From assembly GCA_023266795.1 (NCBI GenBank), contig JAHFPI010000078.1, positions 1,808-8,355 of the forward strand: 6,548 nucleotides of DNA, read 5' to 3'. The notes below the pieces were generated by a model that saw only the letters and a program-made list of their open reading frames with translations, had not been told where the DNA came from and ran no database searches. The stretch is from Rhodospirillales bacterium (GTDB taxonomy: Bacteria > Pseudomonadota > Alphaproteobacteria > Micavibrionales > UBA2020). This document shows positions 1-5,329 of this stretch, piece by piece (the stretch's first letter is position 1; each line of letters begins with the position of its first letter). The position numbers were made by a program, and so were the translations under genes.

Positions 1-2
1 GG

Positions 3-1505
3 GCGTGGAACGAGCCGTTCACGCTCTACGGCCTTGTGGCGGATAGCATTGATATTGCGCCCGACCGGTCATGGATTGTTTTTCACCTGCGCAAAAACGC
101 GCGGTTTCACGACGGCGTGCCGATGACGGCGGAGGATGTCAAATTCAGCTACGAAATGTTCCGTCAATACGGGCATCCGGTGCGGCGGCGGGTATACGGG
201 CTTATCACAGCGGTAAAAATAATTTCCGACCATGATATTAAATTCACCTTCGGGGATGGCTATGACCGCGAGTCGGCGCTGATCCTCGCCATCATGCCGG
301 TATTGCCCAAACATTATTGGGAAACACACGACATCAGCAGGACGACGCTGGAGCCGCCGCTGGGCAGCGGCCCGTACAAAATCAAATCCGTCGAGCCGGG
401 GCGCAGGATTGTTTACGAGCGCGTGAAAGATTACTGGGCAAAAGACCTGCCGGTCAACGTCGGGCATTATAATTTCGACACCGTCACTTTCTCCTATTAC
501 CGCGACGATGACATTGCGCTGGAGGCGTTCAAGGCGGGGGATTATAACCTGCGTCATGAATACAATATCCACAAATGGTTGACGGCCTATGACTTCAGGG
601 CGCTCAAAACCGGCCGGGTCATCAAGGAGGAAATCCGGCATCACCGCCCCGAATGGCTCCATGCCATTATTTTCAACACCCGCCGCCCGCTGTTTCAGGA
701 CCGGCGCGTGCGCGAGGCGCTGGGCCTGATGTTCAATTTCGACTGGATCAACAAAAACCTGTTTTTCGGCGCGTTCCGGCGGATTTCCAGCATCTATCCC
801 AACTCCGAGCTCGCCGCCACGGGAAAGCCGCAGGGCGAGGAGCTGGCGCAACTGGGAAAATTCAGGGATCAGCTGCCGCCGGAGGTCTTCGGCTCTGCGT
901 GGCAGCCGCCTTCCGCCGATATGCGCGCCAACCAGCGAAAGGCCATGAAGCTGCTGAAGGAAGCCGGATGGGTTTACGAGGATCAGGAGCTCGTCAATCA
1001 GGAAACCGGCGCGCCGTTCAACTTTGAAATCCTGCTCAACGACCCGGGCGATGAAAAAATCGCGCTGGAGTTTGCGCGCGCTCTCAAAAAAATCGGCATT
1101 GCGGCGCGGGTCAGGACGGTTGATTCAGCGCAGTTCACCGGTCGGCTGGATGCTTATGACTACGATATGGTTATGCACCGCTGGACCAATTCCCTGTCTC
1201 CCGGCAGCGAGCAGCTCAATTATTGGGGAACGGCGGCGGCGCGGAACAAAGGCGCCCGCAACTATGCCGGCATAGAAAGCCCGGCTGTGGACGCCCTGTG
1301 CAACGGCATTGCCCGCGCGACGGACCGGCAGGCGCTTGTGGCGCGGGCGCGGGCGCTGGACCGGGCGATTATGTGGGGCTATTACATGATCCCGATGTCT
1401 TATCTGGGGCGGGATCTGGTGGCTTATTCAACGGATATCCGGCGTCCTGAGGCTGTTCCAGTTTATGGAATTGTTCAGGAAACATGGTGGATGCAGCCCC
1501 GCTGA
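3..1505 (+). CDS. YejA-like ABC transporter substrate-binding protein (family 5), 5'-truncated by window edge
   Basis: Periplasmic solute-binding protein of the SBP_bac_5 family, which hands oligopeptides or peptide-like compounds to an ABC importer in the inner membrane. The reading frame is open from base 3, so the gene enters from the left; the GTG at 36 is an internal valine, not the start. About 500 codons remain, against roughly 600 for E. coli YejA, so some 100 N-terminal residues including the signal peptide are missing. Recognisable blocks are FTLYGLVADS at the left edge, ARFHDGVPMTAEDVKFSYE, the GSGPYKIKSVEPGR block, FNTRRPLFQDRRVREAL, the AGWVYEDQELVN region and an ending with DRAIMWGYYMIPM then ETWWMQPR. 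These follow YejA order as I remember it, including the tryptophan-rich C-terminus, rather than the shorter DppA/OppA type. The next gene is a lipoprotein, not a permease, so any transporter partners lie upstream or elsewhere. Substrate unknown; family call firm, YejA subgroup likely. Confidence 0.9.
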   Translation, partial: AWNEPFTLYGLVADSIDIAPDRSWIVFHLRKNARFHDGVPMTAEDVKFSYEMFRQYGHPVRRRVYGLITAVKIISDHDIKFTFGDGYDRESALILAIMPVLPKHYWETHDISRTTLEPPLGSGPYKIKSVEPGRRIVYERVKDYWAKDLPVNVGHYNFDTVTFSYYRDDDIALEAFKAGDYNLRHEYNIHKWLTAYDFRALKTGRVIKEEIRHHRPEWLHAIIFNTRRPLFQDRRVREALGLMFNFDWINKNLFFGAFRRISSIYPNSELAATGKPQGEELAQLGKFRDQLPPEVFGSAWQPPSADMRANQRKAMKLLKEAGWVYEDQELVNQETGAPFNFEILLNDPGDEKIALEFARALKKIGIAARVRTVDSAQFTGRLDAYDYDMVMHRWTNSLSPGSEQLNYWGTAAARNKGARNYAGIESPAVDALCNGIARATDRQALVARARALDRAIMWGYYMIPMSYLGRDLVAYSTDIRRPEAVPVYGIVQETWWMQPR

Positions 1506-1522
1506 GCGAAGACTGTTTTTTT

Positions 1523-1550
1523 TTGTGCTGAAATGGTCTACCTTTATTAA
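1523..1550 (+). promoter_or_regulatory. possible promoter for the lipoprotein gene
   Basis: The 81-base gap after the transporter gene holds TTGTGC at 1523-1528 and TATTAA at 1545-1550, 16 bases apart, at a suitable distance upstream of the lipoprotein start at 1587. Both boxes are imperfect matches to a sigma-70 promoter. Readthrough from the transporter gene is an alternative, since no convincing terminator separates the two genes. Confidence 0.3.
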
Positions 1551-1586
1551 GGTCGTATACGTTTTCGCATAAGGGGTGGTGTTTCG

Positions 1587-2123
1587 ATGAAATTCAGGAT
1601 GGCTTCGATGTTTGCGGTTGGCGGAATTGTCGCAATGGCGGCGTGCTCTCCTTTGCCGCCGCTGGGGCAGGCGTACTGGCAGCGCGTCGAGGATAATTCG
1701 GCGCTCTACATGACGGGGCCGAAGGCGCAGCAGACGCTGGATGAAAATATCGCCACCTGCGTCCGCGAAGTGGATGAGCTGGTGGAGCTGGACGCCCTGC
1801 GCGAGTCAACGCCGCCCGATACGCACAGCGAATACCACCGCGCCCTGAAAGCCTCGGGCGATCTGGCTTATTACGATACGCCCACGCGCTACGGCGACAA
1901 AAAAGTGGCGCATACGGATTTTCATGACTATGAAAGCTGCATGCGCTCCAAGGGATGGGAGCGCGTCCGGTTCGTGCGTTACCAGACGGCTGCAAAATCC
2001 AGCAAGACCTACGTTGAAACCCAGCAGTACCGGAAAACCGGCCTGATCGGCGAAGCAGCGGTTGTCAAGGAACAGCAGGCCATCGACAAGATAAACGGCG
2101 ACTACGCCACGCTGAATAAATAA
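1587..2123 (+). CDS. small outer-envelope lipoprotein of unknown function
   Basis: A 178-residue predicted lipoprotein. The N-terminus has positive residues (MKFRM), a hydrophobic stretch to residue 19 and a lipobox ending MAAC with the cysteine at position 20, so signal peptidase II would cut before Cys20 and anchor the protein by lipid. Ser at +2 (no Asp) suggests outer-membrane sorting by the Lol rule. The mature part is hydrophilic, probably helical, with further cysteines at 58 (ATCVREV) and 118 (ESCMRSKGW). The CMRSKGW-type motif is one I associate with short, uncharacterised proteobacterial lipoproteins, in which a Cys pair may form a disulphide; that is inference. The ATG is supported by AAGGGG at 1571-1576, 10 bases upstream. 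The stop lies one base from the convergent stop of the glycosyltransferase. I do not recognise a specific function. Confidence 0.85.
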   Translation: MKFRMASMFAVGGIVAMAACSPLPPLGQAYWQRVEDNSALYMTGPKAQQTLDENIATCVREVDELVELDALRESTPPDTHSEYHRALKASGDLAYYDTPTRYGDKKVAHTDFHDYESCMRSKGWERVRFVRYQTAAKSSKTYVETQQYRKTGLIGEAAVVKEQQAIDKINGDYATLNK

Positions 2124-2124
2124 A

Positions 2125-3084
2125 TCATATCTTCGGAATTCTTTTCCACAGTTCAACGGCTGCCGCACAGGCGGCTGTTACTGTTAGTGAGGCCATGAGG
2201 CTGCCCGTGACAGTGGCCTGATCGTAGCCGGGATAGCTTGTCAGCTGGTCGTAGGTTTCCGGCGTGGAGACAAAGGCGCAATGTTCCCCCCACGGGCGGT
2301 AGAGCTGCGGCCAACTGGGACCGAAGAGGCCGAGCGTCGGCGTGCCGACCGCTGCCGCACAGTGCATCAGGCCGGAATCATTCCCGATATATAAAGCGCA
2401 TTTTTGAATAGCGGCGGCAGCGATTACCGGCGATGCCTTGGCGATCACATCGATGCGCCGCTCCGCCGGAATGGCGTTGAGGACTTTATAAGCCGTGGTC
2501 TCCTCTCCGGGCGCGGCAAAGACCGCCACCCGCGCGGCGGGGAGGATTGAATCCGCCGCTGTCAGCCTGTTGATGAGTTCGATAAAATTCTCCGCAGGCC
2601 ACGTCTTGCCCGGCCAGTTGGCGGCGGGGCCGATGGCCAGTACGGGGCCGCCCTTTGGAACAAGGGCTTCCGCTTTTGCCAGCGCGTCATTGTTGAACCA
2701 CAGCGTCGGGGCAGGGGGCGGCGCTGCGTCGATCACGGCGGCGATCTGTTCTACCTTGTGCTTCTGTTTGTCCTGCCGACCCCAGATGTAACTTTTCTTG
2801 GCGCGGATCAGGCGGGACATCAGGCTGTTGCGGAGATCGACGACGACATCCCATTCGGTGCCGATGGTTTCAAGCCATAGCTTATACCAGTGCAGGGCAT
2901 AATATTCTTTTTTGAGCGCGATGACGCGGGTGACGCGGGGCGCCTGCCCGAAAATTCCGGCGACCAGCGGGCCACAGGCGACAGTAATCTCCGCTTCAGG
3001 ATATTTCCTGATAAAATAATCCAGCGCGCCCGTGGACAGCACGCCATCGCCCAGACGGGTGGAGGTGATGAAAAGTATTTTCAT
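2125..3084 (-). CDS. glycosyltransferase family 9 (ADP-heptose:LPS heptosyltransferase-like)
   Basis: A 319-residue GT-B fold glycosyltransferase of family GT9, which transfers a sugar, typically ADP-activated heptose, to lipid A-core at the cytoplasmic face of the inner membrane. The N-terminal domain opens with MKILFITSTRLGDGVLSTGA; Asp13 sits where WaaC/WaaF enzymes carry the conserved acidic residue. The C-terminal nucleotide-sugar domain has IGPAANWPGKTWPAENF (about 151-167), equivalent to the family's G-x-KRWP block, and YIGNDSGLMHCAAAVGTPT followed by LGLFGPS (232-257), the family signature. Length is normal for the family (about 320-350). No signal peptide is present. The start has no clear Shine-Dalgarno sequence; it lies 17 bases after the stop of the HicA-like gene, so co-transcription is plausible. 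No other LPS gene is seen nearby, so the exact acceptor and sugar cannot be assigned, and I leave out a WaaC/WaaF name. Confidence 0.92.
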   Translation of the reverse strand: MKILFITSTRLGDGVLSTGALDYFIRKYPEAEITVACGPLVAGIFGQAPRVTRVIALKKEYYALHWYKLWLETIGTEWDVVVDLRNSLMSRLIRAKKSYIWGRQDKQKHKVEQIAAVIDAAPPPAPTLWFNNDALAKAEALVPKGGPVLAIGPAANWPGKTWPAENFIELINRLTAADSILPAARVAVFAAPGEETTAYKVLNAIPAERRIDVIAKASPVIAAAAIQKCALYIGNDSGLMHCAAAVGTPTLGLFGPSWPQLYRPWGEHCAFVSTPETYDQLTSYPGYDQATVTGSLMASLTVTAACAAAVELWKRIPKI

Positions 3085-3101
3085 GGAGGCAGCTTATCAC
3101 A

Positions 3102-3590
3102 TCAGAGGGGATGCGTGGAGATCTGATTTCTCTTCGCTTTCAGCCATTGTATCTCCTGATAGGTTTCGGATGTTTTCGGGGTTTCGACGGGCTGGCCTGT
3201 TTTGAGGCTGCGCCTGAGGGCCTTTTTCCGTTTTCTGAATCCGTTCACGGCTTCGCGGAACTGGCGGGCGATTTCGCAGCGCTCCCTGTCGTGTTCCGAG
3301 CCGGCCTTGATCTGCTCGACGGTTTTCCGGCACCATTCGGCGTGCTTGACGATAGCGCGCCATGTGCCGCTAGCCGGATCACCGCTTAAAGTCGTTTCCC
3401 ACGGGTTTTGCCCGACATTCGAAAGCAGGTTGGCGGGCGGCGTAATTCCGTGTGACCGGGCCAGAAGCTTGAGTTCTGGATGCTCCCATTCCTCATGGCT
3501 GCCTTTTCCCTGACGCGCGCGCTGAAAGCCATGATCATGGAGAAATTTTTCACGTTGCTCTTTGGTAAGGCCGCACTTGTTTTTTGGCAT
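3102..3590 (-). CDS. HicA-like (mRNA interferase fold) protein with C-terminal basic extension
   Basis: A 162-residue protein of unassigned function. Residues about 8-40 (LTKEQREKFLHDHGF, then RQGKGSHEEWEHPEL) resemble the start of HicA toxins: a helix ending in GF, then a strand with G-S-H, where the histidine (His32 here) is catalytic in HicA RNases. Residues about 66-86 (ETTLSGDPASGTWRAIVKHA) resemble the last HicA strand and helix, where the family has a G-T-L-R-x-I-L pattern. Between them lie about 25 extra residues rich in Pro, Asn and Gly. Residues 95-135 form a charged, strongly basic probable helix (FRKRKKALRRSLK). Classical HicA is about 60-80 residues, so this is roughly double. 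No HicB antitoxin gene flanks it; neighbours are a glycosyltransferase and a HIG1 protein. The ATG has a GGGCGGG stretch 6 bases upstream. The gene call is fairly firm; the HicA relation is by motif only, and RNase activity is inference. Confidence 0.75.
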   Translation of the reverse strand: MPKNKCGLTKEQREKFLHDHGFQRARQGKGSHEEWEHPELKLLARSHGITPPANLLSNVGQNPWETTLSGDPASGTWRAIVKHAEWCRKTVEQIKAGSEHDRERCEIARQFREAVNGFRKRKKALRRSLKTGQPVETPKTSETYQEIQWLKAKRNQISTHPL

Positions 3591-3605
3591 GAATGACCCG
3601 CCCTT

Positions 3606-3632
3606 ATTTTATTACATAATATACCACGTCAA
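3606..3632 (-). promoter_or_regulatory. candidate promoter for the HicA-like gene
   Basis: Read on the minus strand, TTGACG (3627-3632) is followed after 15 bases by TAAAAT (3606-3611), within an AT-rich island between this gene and the HIG1 gene. The -35 box is a 5-of-6 match; the spacer is short, and a weaker AAATAA at 3604-3609 would give 17. It lies 16 bases upstream of the start codon and would also drive the glycosyltransferase gene if the two are co-transcribed. Confidence 0.4.
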
Positions 3633-3666
3633 TTATGAATAAAATATGAAGACGGCGGGGATAGTC

Positions 3667-3861
3667 TTAGCTTTTCGCCAGATAGGCCATAAAAAGAAAT
3701 ACAATTGCGAGTCCCTGGAATAAAACGCGCAGCCGCATCATTTTATTGCTGTTCTCGTTGTCCTTCTTCGTGCCCTTGGCCATGGCGATGAGCCCGCCGA
3801 ACAGGGAGAAAACGACACAGGCTACGCAAACCAGCGCTGCAATGAGGAATACATGATCCAT
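3667..3861 (-). CDS. HIG1-domain twin transmembrane helix small protein
   Basis: A 64-residue inner-membrane protein of the HIG_1_N family, annotated in alphaproteobacteria as twin transmembrane helix small protein. Helix 1 covers about residues 4-28 and helix 2 about 45-61; the short polar loop between them (KGTKKDNENSNK) is basic. At the start of helix 2 the sequence MMRLRVLFQG carries the R-x-R-x3-Q part of the HIG1 motif at Arg43, Arg45 and Gln49. In mitochondria, HIG1 proteins such as Rcf1 associate with cytochrome c oxidase and respiratory supercomplexes; a respiratory role here is inference from family. The length is normal. The ATG is supported by AAAAAGGA at 3871-3878, 9 bases upstream on this strand. 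It is divergent from the hydrolase gene and separated by 76 AT-rich bases from the HicA-like gene, so it is probably transcribed alone. Confidence 0.88.
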   Translation of the reverse strand: MDHVFLIAALVCVACVVFSLFGGLIAMAKGTKKDNENSNKMMRLRVLFQGLAIVFLFMAYLAKS

Positions 3862-3892
3862 GAATTTTGTTCCTTTTTAATATCCTGCCTGT

Positions 3893-3900
3893 AGTATAAC
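3893..3900. promoter_or_regulatory. overlapping divergent -10 candidates between the HIG1 and hydrolase genes
   Basis: The 71-base divergent gap (3862-3932) contains TATACT on the minus strand (3893-3898) and, overlapping it, TATAAC on the plus strand (3895-3900). The minus-strand box is a 5-of-6 match to the sigma-70 -10 hexamer and is well placed for the HIG1 gene. Neither has a good -35 box at 16-18 bases. If both are used, the two polymerases would compete for the same DNA. Confidence 0.35.
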
Positions 3901-3916
3901 CAGCGGGTAATCGAAT

Positions 3917-3925
3917 AAAAAGAGG
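3917..3925 (+). promoter_or_regulatory. ribosome binding site deciding the hydrolase start
   Basis: AAAAAGAGG ends 7 bases before the ATG at 3933. This spacing favours that ATG over the in-frame TTG immediately before it at 3930. Confidence 0.6.
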
Positions 3926-3932
3926 TATTTTG

Positions 3933-4598
3933 ATGGAATCGCTCCGGAAACTTGAAGGGCCGTTCCTGCCGCCGCGTTCCGGCAAGGCAAAGCAGATGGT
4001 GATTTTTCTGCACGGCTACGGCGCCAACGGCGCGGATTTGCTCTCGATCGGGGATGAGTGGGGGGATGAGCTGCCGGATGCAGTCTTCCTGTCTCCCAAT
4101 GCGCCGGAGGTTTGTGAGGCTTATCCGGTGGGGTATCAGTGGTTTTCCATCCGCGAGATTGACGGAAAAGCTTTCGAGCGCGAAAAACATGCTGAAAAGG
4201 CAACCGCTGACCTCAATGCCTATATTGATGAGCAGTTGCAGCAATGGGGCATCGGGGAAAACCGCCTTGTCGTGGCGGGATTTTCGCAGGGGGGCATGAT
4301 GGCAATGTATACCATGCCCCGCCGCAAAAAAGCCTGCGCGGGTATTATCAGCTATTCCGGATTGCTGGTGGATGGTGAGGGGCTGAAAGCGCCGGGCATC
4401 GTTAAACCGCCGGTGCTGGCGATTCACGGCGATGCAGACGAAATTGTTCCGCCGTGGAATCTGAAAGCGGTGCAGGACGGTTTTACAGCCGCCGGATTTG
4501 ATGTGGAAACTATTTTGCGCCCCGGTTTAGGGCATGGAATCGACACATTCGGCCTCAAGCGGGGCATTGCATTTATCAAAGAAGCCTTTGAAAAATAA
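3933..4598 (+). CDS. phospholipase/carboxylesterase family alpha/beta hydrolase
   Basis: A 221-residue cytoplasmic serine hydrolase of the Abhydrolase_2 (phospholipase/carboxylesterase, acyl-protein thioesterase-like) family, which hydrolyses carboxylic or thioester bonds. The alpha/beta hydrolase order is complete: oxyanion region LHGYGANGADL (26-36), nucleophile elbow GFSQGG with Ser118, acid in HGDADEIVP (Asp169), and base in GLGHGID (His201). The conserved YQWFSI block (68-73) is also typical of the family. Length matches the usual 210-230 residues, and no signal peptide is seen. The true substrate is not predictable; bacterial members act on short-chain esters in vitro. The ATG at 3933 is preferred over TTG 3930 because of ribosome binding site spacing. 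It is divergent from the HIG1 gene and followed by a 167-base gap before the HNH gene, so likely monocistronic. Confidence 0.93.
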   Translation: MESLRKLEGPFLPPRSGKAKQMVIFLHGYGANGADLLSIGDEWGDELPDAVFLSPNAPEVCEAYPVGYQWFSIREIDGKAFEREKHAEKATADLNAYIDEQLQQWGIGENRLVVAGFSQGGMMAMYTMPRRKKACAGIISYSGLLVDGEGLKAPGIVKPPVLAIHGDADEIVPPWNLKAVQDGFTAAGFDVETILRPGLGHGIDTFGLKRGIAFIKEAFEK

Positions 4599-4642
4599 GC
4601 TATAAGCCCGCACGAATTTCTTAATGTAATTCTTTAAATCCA

Positions 4643-4674
4643 TTGTGAATACAACGGGTTGTCCTCTTTTGTCC
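4643..4674. promoter_or_regulatory. phased TTGT/ACAA motif array, possible operator upstream of the HNH promoter
   Basis: TTGT at 4643, ACAA at 4651, TTGT at 4659 and TTGT at 4669 form alternating half-sites; the first three are exactly 8 bases apart. This gives two nested inverted repeats, TTGT-N4-ACAA and ACAAC-GG-GTTGT (4651-4662), plus a direct repeat of TTGTCC (4659-4664 and 4669-4674) with 10-base periodicity. Its position 23-54 bases upstream of the -10 box suits an activator or repressor site. No known regulator is recognised. Confidence 0.3.
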
Positions 4675-4693
4675 AAGCAATATGTCGGTTTTG

Positions 4694-4702
4694 TGGTATA
4701 AT
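4694..4702 (+). promoter_or_regulatory. extended -10 promoter for the HNH gene
   Basis: TGGTATAAT is a perfect extended -10 element (TGN plus consensus TATAAT at 4697-4702). No -35 hexamer stands at 16-18 bases; TTGTCC at 4669-4674 is 22 bases away, too far for normal use. Transcription from about 4709 would give a leader of roughly 57 bases before the GTG at 4766. Confidence 0.6.
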
Positions 4703-4748
4703 TAGGGTGTGGGTTAGATTCGATCCGCTGGCGGCGTGGCATATGGAG

Positions 4749-4755
4749 AAAGGGG
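4749..4755 (+). promoter_or_regulatory. ribosome binding site deciding the HNH gene start
   Basis: AAAGGGG ends 10 bases before GTG 4766. The earlier in-frame GTG at 4736 has no such site and would place this sequence inside the coding region, so 4766 is preferred. Confidence 0.6.
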
Positions 4756-4765
4756 TAAGTTCCTC

Positions 4766-5329
4766 GTGTACGCTCACCTTGATAGCTGTCCAACTTTAGT
4801 TCTGAATGCGGACTATAGACCTTTAAGTTATTTTCCCCTCTCATTGTGGTCATGGCAGGAAGCCGTCAAAGCTGTATTCCTCGATCGCGTCAATATCGTG
4901 TCGGAATATGACGCCGTGATCCATTCCCCGAGCTTCCAGATGCGGGTGCCGAGCGTCATTGCTCTCAAGGAATACGTACAGCCCAAAGCGCGGCCTGCCT
5001 TCACGCGATTTAACGTTTTTCTGCGCGACAAATGGACATGCCAGTATTGCGGCGAGAAGCACCGGACACATGAGCTGACTTTCGATCATCTTGTTCCCAA
5101 ATCACGCGGCGGCACGACCACATGGGAAAATATCCTCACCGCCTGTCAGGAGTGCAACCTGCTGAAGGGCAATTACCTGCCCGCAGAATGCAGGATGTTC
5201 CCGCTCCGGCGGCCCTTCCAGCCGACCAATCTCCAACTGCAGGTCAACGGGCGGGCATATCCGCCTAATTTTTTGCATGAAAGCTGGAACGACTATCTCT
5301 ATTGGGATACCGAGCTGGAGAACGGCTAG
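4766..5329 (+). CDS. HNH endonuclease, stand-alone alphaproteobacterial type
   Basis: A 187-residue HNH-family protein, expected to bind a divalent metal and nick or cut DNA. The N-terminal half (about 9-70) carries the block LVLNADYRPLSYFPLSLWSW and continues with KAVFLDRVNIV, conserved in a family I associate with alphaproteobacteria but without a known function. The HNH domain spans about 90-136: zinc-type CQYC (Cys92, Cys95), the FDHLVP core with Asp107-His108, Asn122 in TWENIL, and CQECN (Cys127, Cys130) followed by KGN. All expected ligands are present, so the domain looks active. GTG 4766 is chosen because of the ribosome binding site and because it places the conserved block close to the N-terminus; GTG 4736 would add 10 residues. 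There is no methyltransferase, terminase or toxin-immunity partner nearby, which argues against restriction, phage or bacteriocin roles. Its stop overlaps the convergent DUF3592 gene's stop. Confidence 0.9.
   Translation: MYAHLDSCPTLVLNADYRPLSYFPLSLWSWQEAVKAVFLDRVNIVSEYDAVIHSPSFQMRVPSVIALKEYVQPKARPAFTRFNVFLRDKWTCQYCGEKHRTHELTFDHLVPKSRGGTTTWENILTACQECNLLKGNYLPAECRMFPLRRPFQPTNLQLQVNGRAYPPNFLHESWNDYLYWDTELENG

Noticed and set aside
69..851. A 260-codon open frame on the minus strand, antisense to the YejA-like gene
   Set aside because: It lies wholly inside a well-supported coding region, has no recognisable domain, and is the kind of antisense frame common in GC-rich genes.
1494..1524. Possible terminator after the YejA-like gene: CAGC-CCC-GCTG followed by nine T at 1516-1524
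   Set aside because: The stem is only 4 base pairs and is 11 bases away from the T-run, so it does not form an intrinsic terminator.
3111..3389. A 92-codon plus-strand frame with GAGGGG directly before its ATG, antisense to the HicA-like gene
   Set aside because: The purine run touches the ATG with no proper spacing, and the opposite strand encodes a longer protein with a promoter and a HicA-like motif. It would become relevant only if the HicA-like gene were shown not to be real.
3641..3672. Possible hairpin downstream of the HIG1 gene (AAGAC and GTCTT arms on the minus strand)
   Set aside because: The stem is 5 base pairs with a loop of about 10 bases and no adjacent T-run, so it is too weak to call a terminator.
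3822..4427. A 201-codon open frame on the minus strand overlapping the hydrolase gene
   Set aside because: It is antisense to a gene with a complete catalytic triad and also overlaps the start of the HIG1 gene; its sequence has no domain-like character.
4621..4637. Paired TTAA boxes (4621-4624 and 4634-4637), resembling a CtrA cell-cycle regulator site
   Set aside because: The spacing is 9 bases, whereas CtrA sites need TTAA-N7-TTAA; the region is simply AT-rich.
4759..4802. GTTC motifs near the HNH start, considered as an alphaproteobacterial LexA box
   Set aside because: The two GTTC copies (4759 and 4799) are 40 bases apart rather than separated by 7, and both lie at or after the translation start.
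4766..5329. HNH gene considered as a sign of a defence island, prophage or group I/II intron
   Set aside because: No phage, restriction, integrase or intron-like sequence is nearby, base composition does not change, and the protein belongs to a conserved chromosomal-type family.
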